From Chitinimonas viridis (GTDB lineage Bacteria > Pseudomonadota > Gammaproteobacteria > Burkholderiales > Chitinimonadaceae), in the NCBI RefSeq assembly GCF_030409555.1, contig NZ_JAUFPU010000008.1, positions 124,001 to 188,000 on the forward strand: a DNA stretch of 64,000 bases. The letters run 5' to 3'. A model generated the notes under the pieces. The model saw only the letters and a program-made list of their open reading frames with translations, made no database searches and was not told the DNA's origin. Shown here piece after piece: positions 1 to 7,770 of this stretch (positions within the stretch are counted from its first letter, which is position 1; each line of letters begins with the position of its first letter). Both the position numbers and the translations under genes were made by a program.

Positions 1-795
1 CCGATATTGCGGCATGACCTCGACCAGGCTGCCAGTCTCAAGGTGATCGCGGATGCCGATTTCGGGTATCTGTATCAGGCCCAGGCCTGCCAGGCAGGCC
101 GCCAGATAGGCATCGGCATTGTTGACCGAGATCTTGCCTGGCATGGGTAGGAAGCGGTTTTCTCCGCTGGCGGGATCGATGTACTCGAAGCCCGTTGCCT
201 TGGCACCTAGTGTGGGGAGGTAGTGGATAAGCTGGTGCTGGGCCAGCTCATGCAGCTGCTGCGGCTGGCCGTGGCGGGCCAGATAGCTGCTGCTGACGCA
301 ATTGAGCAGGCGCAGATGTCCCAATGGGCGGGCGATGAGGCTGGAGTCGACCAGCGTACCTATCCGCAGGACACAGTCGAATCCCTCGCGCACCAGATCG
401 ACCCGGCGATCAGTGCTACTGAGCTCGAGATCCAGCAGTGGATGGGCTTGCAGGAATTCGGGCAGGCGCGGCACCACGATATGCCGGGCGATGCCGCTGG
501 ACATGTCGACCCGGAGCCTGCCTGAAAGGCCTCCCTGGCCAAGGTGGAACATACTTTGCAGCTCATCCATATCGGCCAGCAGATCGCGGCAGCGCTCGTA
601 ATAGGCCTGGCCGTCCTGGGTCATCTGCACCTTGCGGGTAGTGCGGTGCAGCAAGCGGGTGCCCAACTGGCTTTCTAGCTGTTGTACGGCGGACGAGATG
701 CTGGCCTTGGGCAGGCCCATGCTGTCGGCCGCCTGGGTGAAACTGGCGAGTTCGGCGACCCGCAGGTAGACCTGCATGGCGTGGAGTTGATCCAT
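1..795 (-). CDS. LysR-family transcriptional regulator (3' end outside window)
   Basis: The reading frame opens with ATG at 795-793 on the minus strand and stays open for 265 codons to the window edge, so the C-terminus is missing. The N-terminus is a LysR winged helix-turn-helix (SFTQAADSMGLPKASISSAV at about residues 18-37, followed by a LysR-type wing). The rest is the start of the LysR effector domain (GLSGRLRVDMSSGIARHIVV, then DLVREGFDCVLRIG). Proteins of this subgroup (DsdC/AaeR-like YafC type) often sit divergent to and regulate a short-chain dehydrogenase, and a divergent SDR gene starts at 951 here. The effector is unknown. The family assignment is firm and the target is inference. 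Confidence 0.9.
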   Translation of the reverse strand, partial: MDQLHAMQVYLRVAELASFTQAADSMGLPKASISSAVQQLESQLGTRLLHRTTRKVQMTQDGQAYYERCRDLLADMDELQSMFHLGQGGLSGRLRVDMSSGIARHIVVPRLPEFLQAHPLLDLELSSTDRRVDLVREGFDCVLRIGTLVDSSLIARPLGHLRLLNCVSSSYLARHGQPQQLHELAQHQLIHYLPTLGAKATGFEYIDPASGENRFLPMPGKISVNNADAYLAACLAGLGLIQIPEIGIRDHLETGSLVEVMPQYR

Positions 796-825
796 GGCTT
801 GCTTTGATTGTTCGTATTCTGCGAT

Positions 826-877
826 CAGTCTAATCGTTTATTGCTGGTTTATGGGTTTGAGTGGTGGCAATAGACTG
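826..877. promoter_or_regulatory. Divergent LysR/SDR intergenic region with inverted repeat
   Basis: The 155-bp gap between the LysR start (795) and the SDR start (951) holds a 7-bp inverted repeat, CAGTCTA at 826-832 and TAGACTG at 871-877, separated by 38 bp. LysR regulators usually bind a divergent intergenic region at paired sites, so this is a candidate. No binding-site logo was tested and the spacing is long, so the call is tentative. Confidence 0.3.
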
Positions 878-950
878 CAGTCACCCTACAGGCATGGCTG
901 CATGCCTGTCAGTCAACCCTTTGAACAGGCTCTTAGAAGGAGCGAAGCAA

Positions 951-1709
951 ATGAGCACGAAGATTGCAGTGGTAACCGGTGGTAGCCGTGGCCTGGGCCG
1001 AAATGCAGCACTCAAGCTGGCGGCGAAGGGCGTGGGTGTGATTCTGACCTATCGCAGCCAGGCCGACGAGGCACAGGCGGTGGTGGCAGAGATTGGTAGC
1101 CTGGGTGGGCAGGCGGTGGCTCTGCCGTTGGATGTGGCGGACAGTGGCAGTTTCGCCGGGTTTGCACAGCAGTTGGCCGCTGCCTTGGGCGAGCACTGGG
1201 GCCGGGCGGATTTTGATTACCTGCTCAACAATGCGGGTATCGGTATCCATGCGGGTTTTTCAGAGACGACCGAGGCGCAGTTTGACCAGCTGATGAACAT
1301 ACAGCTCAAGGGCGTGTTCTTTCTGACGCAGGCGCTGCTACCCCTGATGGCCGACGGCGGCCGTATCCTGAATGTATCGACCGGGCTGACGCGCTTTGCC
1401 TTGCCAGGCTATGCCGCCTATGCGGCGATGAAGGGGGCCGTGGAAGTGCTGACGCGCTACCTGGCCAAGGAACTGGGTGCCCGCCGAATCAGCGTGAATG
1501 TGGTGGCGCCGGGCGCCATCGAGACGGATTTTGGTGGCGGCCTGGTGCGTGACAACCGCGAGGTGAATGGGTTTATCGCCGGCCAGACAGCGTTGGGGCG
1601 GGTGGGAATGCCCGATGACATAGGCCGTGTGATGGCCGCCTTGCTGTCTGATGACTGCGGCTGGATCAATGGGCAACGCATAGAGGCGTCCGGCGGGATG
1701 TTTCTGTAG
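951..1709 (+). CDS. Short-chain dehydrogenase/reductase (SDR)
   Basis: A 252-residue classical SDR. It has the nucleotide-binding TGGSRGLG at residues 9-16, NNAG at 93-96, catalytic Ser143 in NVSTG, and the YxxxK pair Y157/K161. These residues predict an NAD(P)(H)-dependent alcohol/ketone oxidoreductase in the cytoplasm. The start at 951 is preferred over an in-frame ATG at 861 because AGAAGGAG at 936-943 is a good ribosome binding site and the protein then begins directly at the Rossmann strand. It is divergent from the LysR regulator, which probably controls it. The substrate cannot be read from sequence. A hairpin at 1755-1780 ends the unit. Confidence 0.92.
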   Translation: MSTKIAVVTGGSRGLGRNAALKLAAKGVGVILTYRSQADEAQAVVAEIGSLGGQAVALPLDVADSGSFAGFAQQLAAALGEHWGRADFDYLLNNAGIGIHAGFSETTEAQFDQLMNIQLKGVFFLTQALLPLMADGGRILNVSTGLTRFALPGYAAYAAMKGAVEVLTRYLAKELGARRISVNVVAPGAIETDFGGGLVRDNREVNGFIAGQTALGRVGMPDDIGRVMAALLSDDCGWINGQRIEASGGMFL

Positions 1710-1754
1710 GTGGGTGATGCGGCCGGCTGTTTGGGCCCGCCGCCAGCAAGAGAA

Positions 1755-1780
1755 AGCCCCTCGCCGGTAGGAGAGGGGCT
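1755..1780. terminator. Bidirectional hairpin between SDR and nemA
   Basis: AGCCCCTC at 1755-1762 pairs with GAGGGGCT at 1773-1780 around a 10-nt loop. It lies between two convergent genes. The minus-strand side is followed by TTTCTC. It probably terminates both, mainly nemA. Confidence 0.6.
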
Positions 1781-1824
1781 GTTCGGCCGGCTGGCTGAGT
1801 GCTGCGGGCCAAACCGGCTTGATG

Positions 1825-2928
1825 CTAGTCCGCCAGAGCCGGGTAGTCGGTATAGCCTTGCTCGGCGCCGCCATACAAGGTGGCGGGGTCCAGCTGATTC
1901 AGCTCGGCGCCTAGGGTAAAGCGGCGGACCAGATCCGGGTTGGCGATATAGGGGCGGCCAAAGGCTACGGCATCGGCGGTGCCGGCTTGTATCAGGGCCT
2001 CGGCACGTTCGGCGGTATAGCTGCCGCAGAACACCAGCGTACCCTTGAAGGCTGCCCGTAGTTGCTGGCGGAAGGTGTCAGTCAGTGCCTCGCCGCCGGC
2101 CCAGTCGGGTTCGGCAATATGCAGGTAGGCCAATTGCCGCTGCTGCAGTTGCTGGGCCAGGTAGATGGCCATGGCTTCGCCGTCGATGGGCGACATATCG
2201 CCAAACACGCCATTGGGCGACAGGCGTATGCCAACCTTGTCGGCGCCGATGGCGGCAACGATGGCATCCACGACCTCCAGCACAAAGCGGGCACGATTTT
2301 CGATACTGCCGCCGTATTGATCGGTACGCTGATTGGCACGGGCATCTAGGAACTGGTTCAGCAGGTAGCCGTTGGCGCTGTGGATTTCGATAAAGTCAAA
2401 GCCAGCGCGGACTGCGCGGCGGGCGCCCGCCACATAGGCGGCAACAATGCCGGGCAGCTCAGCCAACTCCAGCGCCCTGGGCAGGTCGGTGGGTTCGTTG
2501 CTGGGCGTGCCATCGGGCAGCACCACAAAGCTCTTGGCTCCCTGGGCCTGGATGGCGGAAGGGGCGACCGGGGCTTGACCATCGGCCTGCAGCAGGTGGT
2601 GGGAGATGCGGCCCACATGCCAGAGCTGCAGCGAGATATGGCCGCCGGCAGCATGCACCCGGTTGACCACCTGTGCCCAGCCTGCTTCCTGCTCGTCGGT
2701 ATAGATGCCGGGCGTCCAGGCATAGCCTTGGCCCTGCTGCGAGATTTGTGTGGCCTCGGACACGATCAGTCCGGCATTGGCGCGCTGGCTATAGTAGATG
2801 GCATTCAGTTCAGCCGGCAGATCGCCTGGCTGGGCGGCACGCGAGCGTGTCAGCGGGGCCATCCAGACACGGTTGGGGAGGGTGGTCTTGCCAACGATAT
2901 GCGGGGTAAGCAGTTTGTCGATTGCCAT
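1825..2928 (-). CDS. nemA: Old yellow enzyme family ene-reductase (N-ethylmaleimide reductase type)
   Basis: A 367-residue FMN-dependent NAD(P)H:flavin oxidoreductase of the Old Yellow Enzyme family. The TIM barrel signatures are clear: MAPLTRSRA near the N-terminus, the HVGRISH segment at about 104-110, and the active-site H183/N186/Y188 in IHSANGYLLNQFLD. The family reduces activated double bonds of electrophiles such as N-ethylmaleimide and quinone-like compounds. The start ATG at 2928 has AAAGGAAA upstream; an upstream in-frame ATG at 2976 would place coding sequence over the operator at 2949-2964. It lies directly downstream of a NemR-like TetR repressor on the same strand, which supports the nemA assignment. 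Confidence 0.88.
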   Translation of the reverse strand: MAIDKLLTPHIVGKTTLPNRVWMAPLTRSRAAQPGDLPAELNAIYYSQRANAGLIVSEATQISQQGQGYAWTPGIYTDEQEAGWAQVVNRVHAAGGHISLQLWHVGRISHHLLQADGQAPVAPSAIQAQGAKSFVVLPDGTPSNEPTDLPRALELAELPGIVAAYVAGARRAVRAGFDFIEIHSANGYLLNQFLDARANQRTDQYGGSIENRARFVLEVVDAIVAAIGADKVGIRLSPNGVFGDMSPIDGEAMAIYLAQQLQQRQLAYLHIAEPDWAGGEALTDTFRQQLRAAFKGTLVFCGSYTAERAEALIQAGTADAVAFGRPYIANPDLVRRFTLGAELNQLDPATLYGGAEQGYTDYPALAD

Positions 2929-2948
2929 GATGCGTTTCCTTTTTTGAG

Positions 2949-2964
2949 TAGACCGGTCGTCTAG
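2949..2964. promoter_or_regulatory. NemR-type operator upstream of nemA
   Basis: TAGACCGGTCGTCTAG contains the inverted arms TAGAC and GTCTA. The same 16 bases occur at 3636-3651 ahead of the TetR gene. It sits 20 bp upstream of the nemA start, where a repressor would block transcription or promoter clearance. Identity of the two copies and the partner repressor gene are seen; binding is inferred. Confidence 0.75.
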
Positions 2965-2972
2965 TATTTGCG

Positions 2973-2998
2973 CCAAATAAACCGGCCTTGCGGGCCGG
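2973..2998 (-). terminator. Intrinsic terminator of the TetR gene
   Basis: CCGGCC at 2982-2987 pairs with GGCCGG at 2993-2998. Read on the minus strand it is followed by GGTTTATTT. It lies between the TetR stop and the nemA operator, so the two genes may be separate transcripts with their own operators. Confidence 0.6.
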
Positions 2999-3023
2999 AT
3001 GCTTGCTACGGAAGTGCAATGAA

Positions 3024-3614
3024 TCAGGTACTGAGCATACGTTCGGTGGCAGCACGGGCGGCGTCGAGTGCGGCGCTGCCATGCTGGACCTTGGTGACCA
3101 GCGCGGCGCCCAGCCAGAGCTGGTACAAGGCAGCGGCCAGTGTCTCTGCCGGCATGCCGGGTGGCAGGGATTTATCGGCACGGCCGATAACGATAAAGGC
3201 GGTCACCCGCTCGATGATGCCGGCAATGCCTTGTTGCATTTGCCTGCGCATATCGTCGGACAGGTCGCTGACCTCGCCGGTCAGCTTGACGACCAGGCAA
3301 CGGGAGTTGCCGCTGTTCTCGCAGGATACGCTGCACCAGCCGGCGAAGTAGGCATCCAGCTTGGCGCGGCCATTCAACTGCGGGTTAGCAACGATTTCAT
3401 CCAGAATAGCGTGGTAGCGGCTGAAGAAACGCGACAGCAAGGCGACGCCGTAGCCTTCCTTGGAGCCAAAGTAGTGATAGAACGAGCCCTTGGGTACACC
3501 CGCCTGCCCCAGTATCTCGGCCAGGCCGACGGCGGCAAACCCCTTGCCCAGCATGATGCCCTCGCCGGTAGCAAGCAGGTGTTCGCGGGTATCGTCAAAG
3601 TCTCGATTCAACAT
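3024..3614 (-). CDS. nemR: TetR-family repressor, NemR-like
   Basis: A 196-residue TetR regulator. The N-terminal HTH reads VGLAEILGQAGVPKGSFYHY, and the protein contains GWCSVSCENSGNSRCLVVKL, with three cysteines in the region where NemR senses electrophiles and hypochlorite through cysteine chemistry. It lies upstream of nemA on the same strand and is preceded by a second copy of the same operator, as expected for autoregulation. Loss of DNA binding on cysteine modification would induce both genes. The family is certain, and the NemR subfamily rests on the neighbour and the cysteine pattern. Confidence 0.85.
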   Translation of the reverse strand: MLNRDFDDTREHLLATGEGIMLGKGFAAVGLAEILGQAGVPKGSFYHYFGSKEGYGVALLSRFFSRYHAILDEIVANPQLNGRAKLDAYFAGWCSVSCENSGNSRCLVVKLTGEVSDLSDDMRRQMQQGIAGIIERVTAFIVIGRADKSLPPGMPAETLAAALYQLWLGAALVTKVQHGSAALDAARAATERMLST

Positions 3615-3635
3615 GGTGCGCAGTCTAAACCCGAT

Positions 3636-3651
3636 TAGACCGGTCGTCTAG
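3636..3651. promoter_or_regulatory. NemR-type operator upstream of nemR
   Basis: A second identical TAGACCGGTCGTCTAG lies 21 bp upstream of the repressor start at 3614. A further AGTCTA half-like element occurs at 3622-3627. This is consistent with autorepression. Confidence 0.75.
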
Positions 3652-3697
3652 TAATTTATGCGCGAGCATGGCAAAACGGTTTGGGGTGCCAAAGGGT

Positions 3698-4147
3698 TTA
3701 AGCAGCCGGACCCCGAACCAGCAGCACCGGCACAGGCGATAGCCTGGCCACGCCTTCTGCCGTGCTGCCCATGACCAGCCGCTGGAAACCCCGCAGCCCA
3801 TGCGTGCCGATAACCAGCAGGTCGGCATGGGTGCGGCGAGCCTCCTGCAATATCAGGTTGATGGTTTCGGCGGTACGGCATTCCTCGGCATGCACCTCGG
3901 CAGATACATCCTGCCTGGCGGCCAGAGCCTGTGCCTTGTGCAGCAGCTCCTGGCCGGCTTCGCGCAGGGCATGGACATAGTCGGCCAATTCAGCGGTGCC
4001 GTTGTAGTCCATGTAGACCAGGTGCAGATCGACTACATGGAAGAGATGCAATTTGGCACGCAAGGCGTGCGCAAGCCGGATGGCCTCTTCCAATCCGCTG
4101 GTGGCAGTGGGGCTGCCGTCTAGGGGTACCAGAATGCGTTTGTACAT
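3698..4147 (-). CDS. Universal stress protein, UspA family
   Basis: A 149-residue single Usp domain. It starts with the strand MYKRILVPLDGS and ends with the ATP-binding glycine motif GTHGLRGFQRLVMGSTAEGV followed by SPVPVLLVRG. This motif places it with the ATP-binding Usp proteins. It lies 43 bp downstream of hemN on the same strand and may be co-transcribed with it, which would link it to the FNR-controlled low-oxygen response; many Usp genes in proteobacteria are FNR/ANR-controlled. No separate FNR box is seen ahead of it. Confidence 0.9.
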   Translation of the reverse strand: MYKRILVPLDGSPTATSGLEEAIRLAHALRAKLHLFHVVDLHLVYMDYNGTAELADYVHALREAGQELLHKAQALAARQDVSAEVHAEECRTAETINLILQEARRTHADLLVIGTHGLRGFQRLVMGSTAEGVARLSPVPVLLVRGPAA

Positions 4148-4190
4148 GGGTGACCTCCGCAGGGGGACGATAGAGTACCGCCGGTGCTGG

Positions 4191-5591
4191 TTATATCAAG
4201 CTTGAAAACCGGGCGCTGTTGCGGGCCTCGCGCAGATGACGATCAAACACCATGGCGATGCTACGGGTCAGCAAGCGGCCTTTGGGCGTGATTTCAAGCC
4301 CTTGGCGATGGAGTTTGAGCAAGCCATTGCTAGCGAGTTGCTGCAATTGTTCAAGCTCGTAGGCGAAATAGTGGTGGAAGTCGATCAGCCAACGGGTCTC
4401 CAGCGGCTCAAAGGCCAATTCGGACTGGCATAGCAGCGACTGGATGATGCTACGGCGGAGCAGGTCGTCGGCAGCCAGTGTCATGCCGCGGGCGATGGGC
4501 AGGTGGTGGTGCGCCAGCGCATCATAGTAGTCCTCCAGCACCCTATGGTTCTGGGCGTAGCAGGCGCCGACCTTGCCGATGGCCGAAACACCCAGCCCGA
4601 TCAGATCGCACTCTGCCTGGCTGGTATAGCCCTGGAAGTTTCTATGCAGCCGGCCCTGGCGCATGGCGATGGCGAGCTCGTCTTGGGGCAGGGCAAACTG
4701 CTCCAGGCCAAGATGGACATAGCCCGCGCCCTGCAACTGGGTGATGGCCTGCTGCAGCATTGCCAGCCTGTCGTCTGCCGTCGGCAACGTGGCAGCGTCG
4801 ATATGGCGCTGCGCCTTGAAGCGATCAGGCTGGTGGTTGTAGTGGTTGAGCGAGACGCGATCGGGCCGCCACGTTAGCACTTGGGCCAGGGTGTCGGCCA
4901 TGCTGGCCGGGGTCTGCCTTGGCAAGCCATAGAGTAGATCGATATGGATGGAGCGGTAGCCCAGCGCGCGGCCTTGCGCGATGGCGGCGGCGGTCAGGGG
5001 CGCGGGTTGCATGCGATTCACGGCGCGCTGCACGTCGGGGGAGAGATCCTGGAGGCTGATGCTGAGGTGGCTGAAGCCATGGCTGGCAAGCAATTGCAGG
5101 CTTTCTGGCCCGATATGCCTGGGGTCGATCTCGACCGAGCATTCAGCGCCAGCAGCCAGCGGGAAATACCGTTGCAAGGCGGCCAGCAGGCGGCTTAGCT
5201 GGGCATCCTGCAGAAAGGTTGGGGTGCCGCCGCCCAGATACAGCTGCGTGACCTTGGGCGTCGCGCCATAGGCCGCGCCTTGCAGGGCGATTTCCCGTTC
5301 AAGATAGTCCAGATAGGTATCGGCCTGATTGTGGTCCGCGGTGATGACCTTGTGGCTGGCACAGTAGTAACAAGCCGATACGCAGAACGGCAGATGGACA
5401 TACAGCGACAGCGGACGAAGTCCACCCAGCGCGTGCGTCGCCAACGCATGGCGGTAGCGGTCTTCGTCGAAATCTTCAGAGAAGCGATCGGCGGTTGGAT
5501 AGATGCCGTAGCGCGTCACATCGTCATGGCGCTGCAGCAGCGGCAGGTCGTTCTCCAATGCAGTCGTTTCGGGTATGGCAGGGGCAGTCAT
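4191..5591 (-). CDS. hemN: Oxygen-independent coproporphyrinogen III oxidase (radical SAM)
   Basis: A 466-residue radical-SAM enzyme that decarboxylates coproporphyrinogen III to protoporphyrinogen IX without oxygen. The cluster motif CVSACYYC gives Cys70, Cys74 and Cys77 (CxxxCxxC), followed by LYLGGGTPTFL and a HemN C-terminal region (LIGLGVSAIG, FQGYT). The start at 5591 (MTAPAIPETT) is chosen because the next upstream ATG at 5660 falls inside the FNR box, and the promoter geometry predicts a transcript start near 5615. Divergent from fnr. Length fits the HemN rather than the shorter HemW type. Confidence 0.93.
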   Translation of the reverse strand: MTAPAIPETTALENDLPLLQRHDDVTRYGIYPTADRFSEDFDEDRYRHALATHALGGLRPLSLYVHLPFCVSACYYCASHKVITADHNQADTYLDYLEREIALQGAAYGATPKVTQLYLGGGTPTFLQDAQLSRLLAALQRYFPLAAGAECSVEIDPRHIGPESLQLLASHGFSHLSISLQDLSPDVQRAVNRMQPAPLTAAAIAQGRALGYRSIHIDLLYGLPRQTPASMADTLAQVLTWRPDRVSLNHYNHQPDRFKAQRHIDAATLPTADDRLAMLQQAITQLQGAGYVHLGLEQFALPQDELAIAMRQGRLHRNFQGYTSQAECDLIGLGVSAIGKVGACYAQNHRVLEDYYDALAHHHLPIARGMTLAADDLLRRSIIQSLLCQSELAFEPLETRWLIDFHHYFAYELEQLQQLASNGLLKLHRQGLEITPKGRLLTRSIAMVFDRHLREARNSARFSSLI

Positions 5592-5621
5592 GGGGGGCCA
5601 GCGTAGGTCTTGGTTGCTGAC

Positions 5622-5663
5622 ACTGTAAGTAGCAGGCAGACTAATCGTATTGACCTTCATCAA
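5622..5663. promoter_or_regulatory. FNR box and class II promoter between hemN and fnr
   Basis: TTGACCTTCATCAA at 5650-5663 matches the FNR consensus TTGAT-N4-ATCAA at nine of its ten specified positions. On the hemN side, a -10-like TACAGT (minus strand of 5622-5627) predicts a start near 5615, which puts the box centre (5656.5) about 41.5 bp upstream, the class II activation position. On the fnr side the box lies 9 bp before the fnr ATG, where it would repress. Matches are seen; regulation is inferred from the known FNR mechanism. Confidence 0.85.
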
Positions 5664-5672
5664 GCACCAATC

Positions 5673-6419
5673 ATGTCCGCTGCCCGCGAAATCATCCCCA
5701 TCCATGCCCTTAAAGCCGTGTGTTCGACCTGCAGTCTGCAGGAACTGTGCTTGCCGCTAGGCTTGGCGCAGGAGGAAATGGTACAGCTGGACGATGCCAT
5801 CAATCAGCGCATGCCAGTGCGGCGTGGTGAGGCACTGTTCCGCCTGGGCGATGCCTTTCGCTCGCTGTATGCAGTACGCACGGGCTTCTTCAAGACCGTG
5901 GTGGTGTCGGAGGACGGCCGCGAGCAGGTGACAGGCTTTCATATGGCCGGCGAGCTGATGGGGCTGGATGCCTTTGGGACGGACCAGCACGGCTGCACCG
6001 CCATTGCGCTGGAAGACTGCGAGGTCTGCGAGCTGCCCTATCACCGTCTCGAGAACCTAGCGCTGGAGATACCGGCACTTAACCGTCACCTGTATAAACT
6101 GATGAGCCGCGAAATCATCCGCGACCAGGGCGCCATGCTGTTGCTGGGCAATATGCGGGCAGAAGAGCGCCTGGCGGTGTTTCTGCTGAACCTGTCGCAA
6201 CGTATGGCGGCACGTGGCTTTTCCTCGCGCCAGTTTGTCCTGCGCATGACCCGCGAAGAGATAGGTAGCTACCTGGGCATGAAGCTGGAGACGGTGAGCC
6301 GTACCTTTTCTCGCTTCCAGCAGGATGGCTGGATCAAGGTGCAGGGCAAGCAGATCGAGGTGCTGGACCTGGCGGCCATCAAGCAGCTGGTGTCGGGCTG
6401 CATAGGCTTGCAGCATTGA
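5673..6419 (+). CDS. fnr: FNR-type oxygen-sensing regulator, [4Fe-4S]
   Basis: A 248-residue CRP/FNR-family regulator. The N-terminal cluster ligands Cys17, Cys20 and Cys26 have the C-x2-C-x5-C spacing of E. coli FNR, and Cys119 in VCELPY matches the fourth ligand (Cys122 of E. coli). A cyclic-nucleotide-binding-like beta roll follows, then a dimer helix and an HTH reading TREEIGSYLGMKLETVSRTF, as in FNR. It activates or represses genes when oxygen is low. The start at 5673 is chosen over 5610 because the FNR box would otherwise be coding and the cysteine motif then lies at the standard distance. Probable targets in this window are hemN and ccoN. Confidence 0.95.
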   Translation: MSAAREIIPIHALKAVCSTCSLQELCLPLGLAQEEMVQLDDAINQRMPVRRGEALFRLGDAFRSLYAVRTGFFKTVVVSEDGREQVTGFHMAGELMGLDAFGTDQHGCTAIALEDCEVCELPYHRLENLALEIPALNRHLYKLMSREIIRDQGAMLLLGNMRAEERLAVFLLNLSQRMAARGFSSRQFVLRMTREEIGSYLGMKLETVSRTFSRFQQDGWIKVQGKQIEVLDLAAIKQLVSGCIGLQH

Positions 6420-6716
6420 GTAGTGGCAGGTGTGGCACGGCTGGGGGTTTTGGCTGTGCGCGAGGTGTTGCTCGATAGCTTGGGGCTTATCCCGGTCGGC
6501 CCCACCGCGCATGCCATGGACGCCTGAGGGGGTTCGTCCTGCTTGGCGAGGCGTCGGTATTGTATGATTGGCCTTACGGCTTGATGGCCGGAAGCCGTTG
6601 TATATACGTACACCTTATTCATCTGCTTACTCACGCCTTGCCAGTGGCACGCGTGCTTCGAGCACGCATGGTTTACTCCTTAGTCGTACCTCTACATCCA
6701 TTTATCAAGCAACGCC
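6420..6716. other. Intergenic region after fnr, no supported gene
   Basis: About 300 bp with no reading frame that I can support. A short frame from a GTG at 6424 (34 codons) has no recognisable domain or ribosome binding site. Base composition drops toward 6600-6720, just before the next gene. Confidence 0.5.
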
Positions 6717-7370
6717 ATGTCCTATATCCGAATGATCGCCAGCGCTTTGATCGCTTTGGCAACTGTACCCAGCTACGCCAACAAGGAACCTTACTACGTC
6801 GAGGTTTGGGCCAATGTTCTCTACGGCACTGATGGCCATCCCGTTCAGTATTCGTTGGTTGATGAGGACAAATATCCCCTTGCGTTTGCAGACAACGTCA
6901 AGGCGCGGGTAGCCAAGACCAAGGTGCCACCTGCTGAGGCCGATGGTATGCCGGCAACGCTGCGAAGTGGTGTTCGGCTTGATTTTCTTGTCACCCCCAA
7001 TGCCGATGGCGGCGGACAAGTAAAAATGGCGGGACTCTCGATGGGCCCAATACCGACCAAGCGCTACGCAGCGAGCTATCCTGATGACATTGGCCGTACG
7101 GGTGGTTGGGAAGGTGCTGTGGAGGCCGCCTGCACGGTTGGTGTCGATGGCAAATGCCGTTTGATTGAGGTCAAGGCGCTGCCAGGCATGCCGGAGAGTG
7201 TTCGTCGTTTTGCCAAGGCATCGCTGGAAGGTTGGTCCTTCATTCCGCAAGAGCTGGCGGGGAAGCCCATCGAAGGGGAGTATGTTTTTCAAGTGCGTTT
7301 ACACACTCTGGATACCTATCCAGAAGATTTCCGCCAGGATCGCTTTTTGCGACTGCTGCACTCGCGATAG
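6717..7370 (+). CDS. Secreted protein with TonB C-terminal-like domain
   Basis: A 217-residue protein with a signal peptide (MIASALIALATVPSYA, cleavage near residue 21). The C-terminal region, about residues 135-205, has the TonB-C pattern: VGVDGKCRLIEVKALPG, then VRRFAKASLEGWSFIP and a strand ending VFQVRL. Such domains occur in energy transducers and in soluble periplasmic proteins. This one lacks the long proline-rich spacer and N-terminal membrane anchor of true TonB, so a periplasmic role is more likely. Base use is less GC-rich than in neighbours. The function is unknown; the domain call is moderate. Confidence 0.6.
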   Translation: MSYIRMIASALIALATVPSYANKEPYYVEVWANVLYGTDGHPVQYSLVDEDKYPLAFADNVKARVAKTKVPPAEADGMPATLRSGVRLDFLVTPNADGGGQVKMAGLSMGPIPTKRYAASYPDDIGRTGGWEGAVEAACTVGVDGKCRLIEVKALPGMPESVRRFAKASLEGWSFIPQELAGKPIEGEYVFQVRLHTLDTYPEDFRQDRFLRLLHSR

Positions 7371-7580
7371 CGCCGCTTGTGTGTAGTGCATCCAGGCGAA
7401 CGCCCATTCCATGCACGCGTTTTCCTGGGGCATGACCCGCGTAAGCACAGGTAGGTCGTACGCACTGGGCTTGGATTCCATCAAGCAGGTGAGCCGCCCA
7501 GGTTTTCAGCGATGAGCAGATTTGGCGTGTAGCTCCACTGGGGCAGGAGGCCGAATCTGCAGCGTATCGTAGTGAAAATA

Positions 7581-7611
7581 GAAAAGGCCCTGATCAATGA
7601 TCAGGGCCTTT
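7581..7611 (-). terminator. Intrinsic terminator downstream of tRNA-Ser
   Basis: AAAGGCCCTGAT at 7583-7594 pairs with ATCAGGGCCTTT at 7600-7611 around a 5-nt loop. On the minus strand it is followed by TTTTCTATTTTC. It lies immediately downstream of the tRNA gene. Confidence 0.85.
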
Positions 7612-7619
7612 GCATTTCA

Positions 7620-7710
7620 TGGCGGAAAGGGGGGGATTCGAACCCCCGATAGGCTATTAACCTATACACGCTTTCCAGGCGTGCGACTTAAACCACTCAT
7701 CCACCTTTCC
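7620..7710 (-). tRNA. tRNA-Ser, anticodon GGA
   Basis: On the minus strand the acceptor stem GGAAAGG pairs with CCTTTCC, followed by discriminator G and an encoded CCA at 7622-7620. The anticodon stem-loop reads GCACGCCTGGAAAGCGTGT, with GGA in the loop, which decodes UCC and UCU. A long variable arm (ATAGGTTAATAGCCTAT) and the T arm GGGGGTTCGAATCCCCC are present, as in class II tRNAs. The sequence closely follows the E. coli tRNA-Ser(GGA) plan. Confidence 0.97.
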
Positions 7711-7770
7711 GCGAAGCCGCGCATTATGCCGTAGCTACCCGGCCTATGCAATCACCTGCGCGCAAGTTTT

